From: Alopecurus myosuroides
Lineage: Eukaryota > Streptophyta > Magnoliopsida > Poales > Poaceae
Assembly: GCA_028641055.1 (NCBI GenBank)
Contig: CM054061.1
Location: forward strand, 33,332,333-33,396,332
Length of the DNA stretch: 64,000 bases
Reading direction: 5' to 3'
Positions 24,114-32,969 of the stretch are shown piece after piece. Made by a program: the position numbers and the translations under genes. Position 1 is the stretch's first letter; each line of letters starts with the position of its first letter. The notes under the pieces are model-generated. The model was given only the letters and a program-made list of their open reading frames with translations. It was not told the origin of the DNA and searched no databases.

Positions 24114-24248
24114 TAATACAAATTAAAAAGTTAATGTTTATTTATTTATTCAAAATTATTAATTACATCATTACTTTTGTTTATTAAAAGATTTATTTGA
24201 AATTCAAACAATAAAGAAATGTAGCATCGACCAACATGGTAATAAGAT

Positions 24249-24380
24249 TGATATGATACTACTATCACATACATGCGTGCGAAACACTTGGATGCGGGGC
24301 GGTATGGAACTCGGAAGTTAAGCGTGCTAGTGCTAGAGTAGTGGGAGGATGGGTGACCGAGCGGAAAGTTTGACCATGAG
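24249..24380 (+). pseudogene. 5S rRNA-derived sequence with Pol III control region
   Basis: The part 24306-24359 closely follows the plant 5S rRNA gene. GAAGTTAAGCGTGCT corresponds to box A, TAGAGTAG to the intermediate element, and GGATGGGTGACC to box C, in the right order and spacing. The 5' part, back to about 24249, is weakly similar, so this is a diverged 5S copy rather than a working ribosomal gene. It lies inside CACTA-1 in the same orientation as the exonuclease gene. It might come from a 5S-derived retroelement such as a SINE3-like or Cassandra-like sequence. Confidence 0.7.
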
Positions 24381-24738
24381 TAAGTAATTTGACTAGAGAT
24401 AATTGTAGTTACACACTAAGCAAATAATACAAATTCTAAAAAAAAAAGGGAGTGAAAAAAAGGGAGAGAAAAATTGGTGTGAAAAATAATTAGAAACCCA
24501 AATGAATTAAAAAAATTACGAAATAAAGTCTAGTCCCGGTTCATGTTGCCAACCGGGACTAAAGGTCCTCCGAGCCCCAGCTCCGCCACCGGCCCACGTG
24601 GACGGGCCTTTAGTCCCGGTTCGTAATCGGCGCGACTATAGGGGGGGTATTTAGTCGCGCATAGCTAGTCCCGGTTGCTCGGTCGGGACTACTGGCCCTG
24701 GCGAACCGGGACTATAGGCCTATTTTCTACCAGTGGGG

Positions 24739-25730
24739 TCGTGAGGCGGCGCCCGAGTCACCCAAGCGGGCTGTTGGCGCGACACCACTCTAAGCCACGT
24801 GGGGGACTCGCGTGGGCCTATGCTGGCTCGCGTCCGGCTGAATTTTGGACTCCTCCTGGATGTAATCCATGATGTAGCTTACACACGTGTAAAATCACAA
24901 CACAAAATTATTTATGTTATGGATTATACAAAAAAGACAAAATCTCGAAAAAAAATGAAGTTTTCAAACACTAAAATAAAGATTTGTACATTTTGTGTAG
25001 CTCAAAATACTTAGTATTTAAAACTAAACTTTTACATGTTTGTAGTACATATTGTCGAACAATTCAGGATTTTTTTTCATATTTTTCTAAAACTTGTAAA
25101 TGTGAATTTCTATTTTTATTTTAAATGCAGGAGCACCAAATCCCCTTCCATATATCAATTCTAGATACAATACATAGACACTTCAAACACGAATAGACAG
25201 CCAGCTTCCAATGCGCATTTTCCAGATAATAGTATGATGCATAGCTGGCCTTTTTACCAAATATTACTAGTACTACATACGGCTGGGCCTCAGGTGGCGA
25301 GAGACAAACAGAAACGACTGACTCCTTCGGTGTTCGTGGACGCCTGGAAACTAGCTGACGATACGGGCGAAAGTACTCCGTAGAAAAATTCCAGAATTCT
25401 GGGTGGGCCACGGCCCACCTGGCCGAGCCTCTAGGTCCGCCGGTGATGGGACCCCTGGGACCATGTCCAGCTCCTCTGATGGGCCTGTACTAGGTTGAAG
25501 TGCAAGGCCCTAGTGGGAATCGACGGCCCTAATACACGCCAGCTCGCCCGGATGGCCTATATAGTTTCCCGGCTGGACATGCCCTCATGCTCCGGCGGCC
25601 TCAACGCGAACTACGGCAACGAAGCATGTTAGGGTTAAGTGTGTCGAGGTTTGAGAAACTCCAATCCCTACTAGGCAATCAAGCTATGGCTATGGCCTAA
25701 CAGTTAGGCAATTGTGGCGGTTCGAAGGAG
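24739..25730. other. Right part of the copy-B insertion
   Basis: Sequence between CACTA-1 and the resumption of similarity to copy A at AGGCGGAAGATCGG. It includes GC-rich DNA with GTGGGCCACGGCCCACC, a short palindrome at about 25402-25421, but no recognised gene. Confidence 0.4.
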
Positions 25731-26279
25731 GCGGAAGATCGGTGGAGGTAGGCGGAACGAAACATATTAAAAAAAAAAAATTCTAGTGAGTGTCAGGTCA
25801 TCAATTGTTTTTCTTGAGAAATCAGGACCATTTTTGAATTCTCATATTTATTTTGCATGGGCCGAATTCGGTCGAAAAAGATAACTGACGCAGTGCATGC
25901 ATTTCCTAGCCAGATATACGTGAAGTCTTATGTGCATGCGTGAAGGAAAAAGGCAAAAGCACATACTACTCTCTACTATAGTGGCTAGCCTAGATGATCG
26001 ATCAGTCCTAGCTTCACTGTGTTGCAGCTACGATCAAGTCAGACACAAACCCTGCACGCCTCTCTGCTGCTGCCGCACTCTGTAGAGAGACGAGAAAAAT
26101 TAAGGTGCACTAGTGCCGACCTTTTCTTCGTTTCTGGTCGCCTCCAGCAGCAAATTAAGCCATACGCATGCCTCTAGCAGGCTATTTGCCTTGATCGTCC
26201 CAAGCATGCATGGAGTTGTCATACTTTCGTAAATCCGACCTTGCGTGGATGCATGGAAATACCATCGTGGTGTGTACTA

Positions 26280-26360
26280 CTCTCTCCGTTCCAAAATATA
26301 AGCCTTTTTAGCAAACTGTTTTAGCTCGCTAGAAAGGTTTACATTTTGGAACGGAGCAAG
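26280..26360. mobile_element. Stowaway MITE absent from copy A
   Basis: An 81-bp element with inverted ends (CTCTCCGTTCCAAAATATAA on the left, ATTTTGGAACGGAGCAAG on the right) and TA target duplications at 26278-26279 and 26361-26362. Copy A at about 6234-6242 has a single TA with no insert, so this is a clean filled/empty pair. Confidence 0.93.
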
Positions 26361-26609
26361 TATGTACATGAAGCTGAGCGTGGACGAGCGACTTGGGTGC
26401 CTAGGTTATTCGTCAGGCCGCTCTTTTTCCCCCCTTTTTTGGGAGAGAAGATGGTATTTAAATCAATAATTTTAGTACACTATGAATTCTAATAATCATC
26501 ACCTTAGACAATTTCACACTAGATTTATTTTGGTAAATTACGTGAGCCTTATCGAATATCTAAAATATTCTTAAACCGTGGGACTAGCACAAGCCAGAGA
26601 AGGCACCGC

Positions 26610-26984
26610 CACTACAGGAAATAGTCCATGCGCCGACGGTGTCCTGCCATCGGCGAAGAACACGTCCCCGTCGACGTATTCTGAAGCGAAATAGAGCGGG
26701 TGATTAGTACTAGGGATAATAATACTAAATACTCATCATGTACGTGCACTATAAGGAATTGGCATATCACCGACGCGTGATTTTCGTAATCTTTGGGACA
26801 ACTTCCCACACCAGTAGTCATGCGCCGGTGGCGTATCCCACCATTAGCATGTAAGCTTTCCCCCTCCCCCCCCACCTCCCCCACCCCCACCCCCACCACG
26901 CCACTGGCAATATAATTTAAAGTTTTAGATAAATAATGATTTGCACAATTACAGCGTTATAAAATACAAGTTGCAACGAATATA
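26610..26984 (+). mobile_element. CACTA-type terminus (copy B)
   Basis: Counterpart of 6485-6868, beginning CACTACAGGAAATAG. It is interrupted at 26985 by a second CACTA insertion. Confidence 0.5.
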
Positions 26985-27360
26985 CACTGGTAGAAAATAG
27001 GTCTTCCATACGCCCCCATTAGTCCCCAATCTATACGAACCGTGACTAAATGCATTTTAGTCGCGGTTGGCGAGGCGACCCACGAATGAACGTCATGAAT
27101 GGCAGTTGGGGAAGCGCGCGGAGGGCATTAATTCCGGTTCGCCTGGCCACCCGCGACTAAAGGTCCCAACGGCTGGCATCCCGGCCTTTAGTCCCGGTTG
27201 GCCTGGCCACTCGCGACTAAAGGTCGAAACTGCTCGCCTCCCGCGCGTTTTTATTTCGCGAGCGAGAGGCAGAAGGGCATTGCTACAGTGCGCGGCTCTC
27301 TGTTCTTCTTCCTCTCTTCTCTTCTTGATCCTCTCTCTTCTTCCTCCACACCCACCACCA

Positions 27361-28458
27361 ATGGATTCTCCCGTTTGGAACGTTCTCCATGTGCCCACAC
27401 CATGCGGCAAGAATCTCCATGTCCTCTATACCAATATATGCGAGAGGCTCCCCGAATCTCTTCTCCGTTTCAGCAATCTCTATGAAGCCGCCGATGAACA
27501 CCACAAGTTCTTCGGGTTTGCTCTAGAGTACACGGCGAATCAGCAGGATGTGGCCGTCATCCAAATTGCTCACGAGGATACCGTGCTTGTCTTCCAATGG
27601 GCAAGGTACGCACACGATCTCTCTTGTAGGAAAATTGTGTTGTCATGTTGATAGCAATAGTATCACTTGTTGCAATTGTAGAGAGGAAAATTGCATAGGG
27701 TTGCAATTGTAGAGAGGAAAATTGTGTTGTCATGTTGATAGCAATAGTATCACTTGTTGCAATTGTAGAGAGGAAAATTGCATATAGCAATTGTAGAGAG
27801 GAAAATTGTGTTGTCATGTTGATAGCAATAGTATCACTTGTTGCAACAATTGTAGAGAGGAAAATTGCATAGGGTAGCAATTATAGAGAGGAAAATTGCA
27901 TAGGGTAGCAACATTTGTAGAGAGAAAAATTGCATAGGGTAGCAATATGGCATTTTCGATTTGTTGTTACATTGAAAGAATACATTTGTTTCAACAATAT
28001 GTAACATGTGTTCTATTTTTGTTGTTGCATTGGAAGAATACACGTGTTGCAACAATATCTAACACGTGTTCCATTTTTGTTGTTGCAGTAGTTCAAAGCA
28101 ATCTCAAGAACTTGTTGATTTTATTGTCAATAAAGGGTACGACTTCTGTAGCGTTGACATCACAAATGACCGGCAGAAGTTGATGCGCACGTTGGGTATT
28201 GAGATACCTGAAGATCACTACATTGATCTTCAGGACTTGATCCGTTTTGATGAGCTGTACGGGCACAAGACCGGGATGGCTAGTATGGCAACTGCCTTCA
28301 TCCACCCCGACTACAAAACCATGAAGACTTGTTTCCCCTCGAGGAATCAGTTTTATTGGGGGAAGAACTCACTTGACCGGATCAATCTCGATTATGCAGC
28401 AATAGATGCATACGTTGCCTTCGAGTTGTTCCGCATCTACTCTTCGGAGCTCGAGTAG
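27361..28458 (+). CDS. DEDDy exonuclease paralogue with altered catalytic residue, two exons
   Basis: Predicted exons are 27361-27605 and 28089-28458, with a GT-AG intron of 483 bp at the same codon position and phase as the gene at 22590. The joined frame has 204 codons and no stop before TAG 28456-28458. Motif II (ITNDRQKL) and motif III (YAAIDAY) are kept. Motif I reads FGFALEYT instead of FGLDLEYT, so the first metal-binding Asp is Ala (codon GCT in place of GAT). Known DEDD nucleases lose activity when this residue is replaced, so the product is probably catalytically dead, though it could still bind nucleic acid. The longer intron is built of tandem repeats. The gene is CACTA cargo. Confidence 0.82.
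27620..27955 (+). repeat. Tandem repeats inside the exonuclease intron
   Basis: Alternating short blocks (TTGTAGAGAGGAAAATTG and TGTTGTCATGTTGATAGCAA) give three larger units of about 80 bp, then single short units. This array accounts for most of the extra intron length compared with the 102-bp intron in the paralogue. Confidence 0.9.
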
Positions 28459-28619
28459 ATGTTGTTTGTGTGTACCGCATCTATGTACCGCTATGTTGCG
28501 TTCGATATATGTAATGGATATATGTCTTTCTATTAATTCCTATATTATTTCTATATTAATTTCTAGCTATATTATTTCTATATTATGTAATGGATATATA
28601 TATATATATATATATATAT

Positions 28620-29188
28620 GACAAATTTATGCTACTCCCGGGTGTAGCTACACCCACATATGTTTAGTATGATGTATGTAGTATCTATCATACCGAAAAG
28701 TATGTATAGGTAGTATGCAGTATATATTATTATTTTAGCAGTATATATACTACTTTTTATGTATTATGTGTAATTTTTCTACATACTCCTTTTATACGTA
28801 CATATATATCGGTATTTAGAATATATAATGCAAACTACATGCTTAATTTTATAATTTGCACGTAACTTGTTTTGGAGTATCTTAGATATAGTATACGAAC
28901 ATATTCAGACCAAAAAAGTATGACATATACCTCCGTACGGTACTATATGAGACGTGGGTGTAGTTACACCCAGGAGTAGAAACCATTTTCCCTATAGGAC
29001 AAATTTATGCTACTCCCGGGTGTAGCTACACCCACATATGTTTAGTATGATGTATGTAGTATCTATCATACCGAAAAATATGTATAGGTAGTATGCAGTA
29101 TATATTATTATTTTAGCAGTATATATACTACTTTTTATGTATTATATGTAATTTTTCTACATACTCCTTTTATACGTACATATATACA
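28620..29188. repeat. Miniature inverted-repeat element, one full and one partial copy in tandem
   Basis: The full copy is about 28632-28980, with inverted ends CTACTCCCGGGTGTAGCTAC and GTAGTTACACCCAGGAGTAG. Each end also contains the palindrome GGGTGTAGCTACACCC. A second, nearly identical copy starts at about 29010 and stops at about 29188. The flanking GACAAATTTATG is shared by both, so the second copy arose by local duplication, or the element is longer than the visible inverted ends. A (TA)n run at about 28591-28618 precedes the first copy. Confidence 0.75.
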
Positions 29189-29428
29189 GGTCAAATACAG
29201 AAGAGTAAACGTAGACAAAGTTGATTAAAGTAGTGATGCGACAAACAAATAATATATCATAGTTGATCATATTACTTAGAATGCCGAATAACTACATCAA
29301 ACCGTTCATCGTCACTACAAAGTTTTCATCAGAGCCGAATAGTTACATCAAACAGTTAATCATCGAGAACGAGTACATAGATTGATGCTTCATCATAATT
29401 ACAAATGACCTATCTAGTCATCGATAAC

Positions 29429-29674
29429 CTAATCAGCTAGGAACCACAACATTGCAAGCATGGCAAGCGAGGCGACATCGAGGGTCTTCATCCACTTGCT
29501 GTTATTCTTCTTCCGTTCCTCGAGATAGATGAACCACCTAGCTTCCGCCGCCACTCTAGTGTTGTAGGCTTTGTAGGCATTGCTCCTAAACTTATTTATT
29601 TGCTCCAAGCAGTTTTCCCAGTGGTCGTAGACTCCTGGAACCTTGCCTCTAAATACCAAGTAGCACATCGGCAT
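29429..29674 (-). CDS. Small viroplasmin/RNase H N-terminal-like protein with C-terminal membrane segment
   Basis: An 81-codon frame that begins MPMCYLVF right after a splice-acceptor sequence (TCATTACAG, 29675-29683 on the minus strand). Residues 4-50 match the caulimovirus viroplasmin/RNase H1 N-terminal fold: YLVFRGKVPGVYDHW, then FRSNAYKAYNT, then EARWFIY. In RNase H1 this module binds RNA:DNA hybrids. The C-terminus (about residues 62-78) is hydrophobic. A homologous exon with the same layout is at 39958-40215 in another CACTA, where it follows the Ulp1-like gene. Here that gene is mostly deleted. The role in the element is not known. Confidence 0.7.
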   Translation of the reverse strand: MPMCYLVFRGKVPGVYDHWENCLEQINKFRSNAYKAYNTRVAAEARWFIYLEERKKNNSKWMKTLDVASLAMLAMLWFLAD

Positions 29675-29912
29675 CTGTAATGACATGAAAGAAAACCACA
29701 AACTATAGTTTTCAACATGTCTTCAATAATCAGTAAATGGAGAAATATGACAGAAATAAGATGAAGTTAAACACAAAGGAACATATTACTTCCAGCATTA
29801 TCCGAAAGCAAGTTGGCCCTTCATATTCTGTGCTTGTTACGAGATAGTATATGTGATGGTGATGCGGGGAAGGACGAAGACAATGGTGAGAGGGGAGGAG
29901 GAGGGGGCTTAC

Positions 29913-30020
29913 CTGGGGCCAGCTCGGTGTAGTCGTTCACGCTGGGGAAGTACGGGAAGAAGACATCGGCCTTGACGCTCCTGCAGGTGTACGGCGTCGA
30001 GGACGAACCGGGCGGATGGC
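29913..30020 (-). pseudogene. CACTA gene exon remnant (PYFP exon)
   Basis: On the minus strand a frame reads CRSVKADVFFPYFPSV and then TELAP, and ends at a GT donor (GTAAGC, 29907-29912). It resembles the FLMPYFPE exon at 41030 of the other CACTA, which also ends at a GTAAG donor. Upstream the frame is GC-rich and of doubtful coding value. Confidence 0.4.
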
Positions 30021-30280
30021 GACGCGGCTCCTCCTCGTCCTGGATGGCGGCGCAGCGCCTCCTCCTGGTCCTTGTCCTGGACGGCGGCGCGACTCGCCCT
30101 CCTCAAGAATGGGCAGAAAAAAATGGTAATTGAGCTGCAGCTCATTACAAAGCAGAAACTGTGTTTGAGGCCAAACTTCACAAGAAGGGCCAGGTAATGG
30201 ATTGGACAAATATGTAGAGCTCAATTTGTTGGTGACAAAAACAGACAGGTTAGTAGATGGAAATGACAAGATATAACTGA

Positions 30281-30975
30281 AATCTAATGAGAAAATTTAA
30301 CTTCACCATATACCGAGAAAAGTGTCAATAAGAATATATTCTCTCATAGTGTCCTTTCTCCGTATCAATGGCTAGGGCGTTCACTAATCTCAACCACATA
30401 AGAAATGCTCGTAGCTTCAACTTCGGCAGCGACTCGAGCGTGAGAAAATACATTTGATGAAAATTTGTCTGCCAGAAAATCGGCAGCAGAGCCTCTTTCA
30501 GGCCAAGGCCCTGCATATATATTTATAAAGACACCAGGCCAGCATGAGCGCACGGCCATCAGGTTGCGGCGTTGCGAAAAGCCGCCTGGCTCTGGCTAGA
30601 TGTTTCCGGACCCCGGACCAATTTGGGCGTGGCAGTGCAGCTCCCTTAATGGGCGTGCCAGTGCACTAGCTTAGGGAACCTAAAATATAAGTAAACTACA
30701 TGCACCGGTTCTGTTATCCCGGCTTGATGGTTGGACATGTGGATTTGTCAACTTGTCAGGCCAGGGTCACCTTTGCGGAGGCATGCTTGATCATGCAGCG
30801 TGATCGAGTAACTCATCAATTATACGCGGTCCTTGTTGCCCTTGCCGGTGAAAATGGCCTGCGTGAAGTACTACAAAAAACAAAATGGGGCCAATCGGGT
30901 CAAAGATTCCACAATGGTAAAGTTGGTCGACGATTTTGTTGAGCGGGCCACCAGCATTTGTTGTACCTTTCAACA
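30281..30975. other. Unclassified, possible gene fragment
   Basis: A minus-strand frame at 30365-30559 (PGVFINIYAGPWPERG) shows no family I recognise. The rest has no supported feature. The host sequence continues across the insertion at 30994-31920. Confidence 0.3.
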
Positions 30976-30993
30976 GTTTCCATGAGTGAGGAG

Positions 30994-31920
30994 CCATAGG
31001 CATTCACCACCACCCCCCCCCCCCCCGCTACAGTCCTTGAGGGTCGGAAGAGGAATCCCGGCGAGCTCCCGCCCGCTCCCCGACGGCGAGTAGGATGCTG
31101 CGCGCGGGCTGTACAGAGTACGCTTAGGTTAGTTTTTCTCTTCCTAGTAGTGCTGCTGTAGGCGTTGACGCCATGTCGTCGAGGTGGCGCTTGCTGTGGT
31201 GCCCGAGCCGCTACAGTGAGCCTCTGGCCGCGATGCCCTCCTTGAAGCTCCGATGGGCGGAGAAGGTGCAGAAGGAGCACGCCGCAACCTCTCCCCCGCA
31301 TAAGCTCGAGGACTGGCCTCTGGATCTGGAGGCCAGGTTGTGCTTCTCAACATCAGATGCGAGTAGGGTGGTGAATCTTCTCCCGGCCGGCCGTGGAGGC
31401 GAGGGGGAGAAGAGAAGCTGCAGATGTTCGTTTTCTTTTGCAGGGAAGTAGTTTTTGCTGCATCTCCGTTCGAATCAAGCTGAGTTCATGAAGATCTAAG
31501 CCATCCTTGGCCGAAATGGCGGCCCTGTCTACTCCTCCTCTGTGGAGGTCTTCTACCAAGGACGCCGGAGCTCGGCGACGCGCAGAGACCAAGTGGTTCG
31601 TCCCCGGTCAACGTGCGGATGCCGGTGTCACTGGTTGCTCGCCGGAGGACTCTGTCCAAGAGAGACCCTGGGCACCCCCCTCTTCGACCTCGGCGTTCGC
31701 GCCTCGAGGTCGCCGGCGATTGGTGGCGGTGGATCGACCCTAGGACCAGATTGCGTTTTATCGTTTAGTTCTAGGGTGTTCTGTGTAATTCTCGAGGCCC
31801 TCTCTTCGAATTTTAGGTCTATAGGGCAAGTGATGAAAAGGGTCCTTGATGTAAGTTGTACCTGCCACGGGTTCTGTTAATGCAGCAACGGGCCTAGGCC
31901 CAACTCTTGTTCAAAAAAAA
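30994..31920 (+). mobile_element. Poly-A retroinsertion with 18-bp target duplications
   Basis: A 927-bp insert bounded by GTTTCCATGAGTGAGGAG at 30976-30993 and again at 31921-31938. It ends in an eight-base A tail (31913-31920) and begins after the left duplication with GC-rich DNA that includes a C run. These are marks of LINE-machinery insertion. Short frames (31173-31451 and 31507-31743) have no recognised domain, so it is either a non-autonomous LINE derivative or a processed pseudogene. The 3' part (GGGCCTAGGCCCAACTCTTG) resembles the end of some plant LINEs. Confidence 0.85.
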
Positions 31921-31938
31921 GTTTCCATGAGTGAGGAG

Positions 31939-32964
31939 GCACCCATTTAAATGTACCTGCAAGGGCTACATTAGTAAAGCGTGGCTCTAGAAAATTTTCG
32001 CCCAGTTGGCGCAGACAAAGCCTTAAATACTCATAAAGTTGTACTAAAGAGCAAATTAACTGGTACAACAACTCAGAAAGTTGTGATGAAACCGGTGCAC
32101 AAACCTGTGATGCGGGTTCAGACACGTCCAATGGCCAACTCTGGCACTGTCTTTCAATTCCACCACCTCCGAATGCAAACGCTTCTAGTATCTTTTTTTT
32201 GCGCACACACTTTCATCGCCGGCATGCACTAGCAGAGGTCGATCCCCAAACGGATGCGTGCTGCCAATGGACAATGGTCAAATCCGCATCCGCTCCGTCA
32301 GGACATCACGCGACGCATGAGATCAGACGTACTTGCAAATTTGCAACGTTCTGTTTCACTTCTTTGTTTTGTTTTGAGGAAAACACTATGTTTCTGGAAT
32401 CGCGCTACATATTGAAGATCCAACCTGAGAGATGACGTGGTGGGACGCACCAGCTTTTTGGCTTCAGTGGCACACGGCCAGCACTGACAACCTGTGTGCA
32501 TGCATTTGGTGCTCGTCAGAGATATGTGACATGTGCCTAAGTTTAGTTTCTGTGAAAGCAGAGTATACTAGTTGTTGCTCCGTTCCTGGACGGTGTATGT
32601 AGGCAGGCCGTTCTCCCTAACAGCCACTGTCAGCGGGTTGATCCTATGGACACTTGTAGCATCATCTCCAATGGGCTATCGGAAACCTCCTCAAAACGTT
32701 CGGATGTCGGGTAAGCGTTGGTCCAAAAACAACCAACAACCTCTTTCCTCAAACCTAGCTCAAATGGCTGGCCTGGCCGAAGATAACCCATATGTAGTGA
32801 GGGTTTAACCTCCTATTGTTCGATGCAGTTCTACGCGGACCATGGCGGCCTCACGGCAACACGGCAGTACACTTGAGGTACGCCGCCGAGGCCTTCCGCG
32901 TGAGCGTCTTGGGCGGTACGAGCGAGATTACTCGGGAGTCAGTATTATGTGGGCTAATTAGGGG
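31939..32964. other. Intergenic, no supported feature
   Basis: Mixed-composition DNA between the retroinsertion and the solo LTR. A possible splice acceptor (TTCGATGCAG, about 32819-32828) precedes a short GC-rich frame, too short to call. Confidence 0.4.
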
Positions 32965-32969
32965 ACTGC

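Larger units (their letters stand above)
22197..24735 (+). mobile_element. Complete CACTA element carrying an exonuclease gene (CACTA-1)
   Basis: A 2,539-bp element with terminal inverted repeats CACTGGTAGAAAAWAGGCCT that match at 19 of 20 positions, flanked by GGG on both sides. Inside both ends are many short subterminal repeats in both orientations built on TAGTCCCGG and CCGGGACTAAAG, the transposase-binding pattern of grass CACTAs. There is no transposase gene, so it must be mobilised in trans. Its cargo is a two-exon 3'-5' exonuclease gene (22590-23288), a 61-bp minisatellite (23721-24113) and a 5S-rRNA-like segment (about 24249-24380). Related cargo is found in the element starting at 26985. 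Confidence 0.9.
18984..26984 (+). repeat. Duplicated segment, copy B
   Basis: Direct repeat of 729-6868. Blocks 18984-20270, 20271-21697 and 25730-26984 align with copy A in order. B lacks the Helitron. It has in addition a CT microsatellite (19805-19921), about 126 bp near 20030-20155, an insertion of about 4 kb (21698-25730) that itself contains the CACTA at 22197-24735, and a Stowaway at 26280-26360. It ends where another CACTA is inserted at 26985. Confidence 0.85.
26985..30280 (+). mobile_element. CACTA element, 3' end missing (CACTA-2)
   Basis: The start CACTGGTAGAAAATAGG at 26985, preceded by ATA (probable target duplication), matches the terminus of CACTA-1, and the first 400 bp carry the same TAGTCCCGG subterminal repeats. 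It is inserted in copy B at a point where copy A is uninterrupted. Inside are an exonuclease gene, a duplicated miniature-element-like sequence and minus-strand remnants of CACTA genes (29429-30020). No matching CCAGTG end was found further right, and the flanking sequence expected from copy A does not resume in the window. The right end is therefore deleted or displaced, and 30280 is only a rough limit. Confidence 0.7.
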
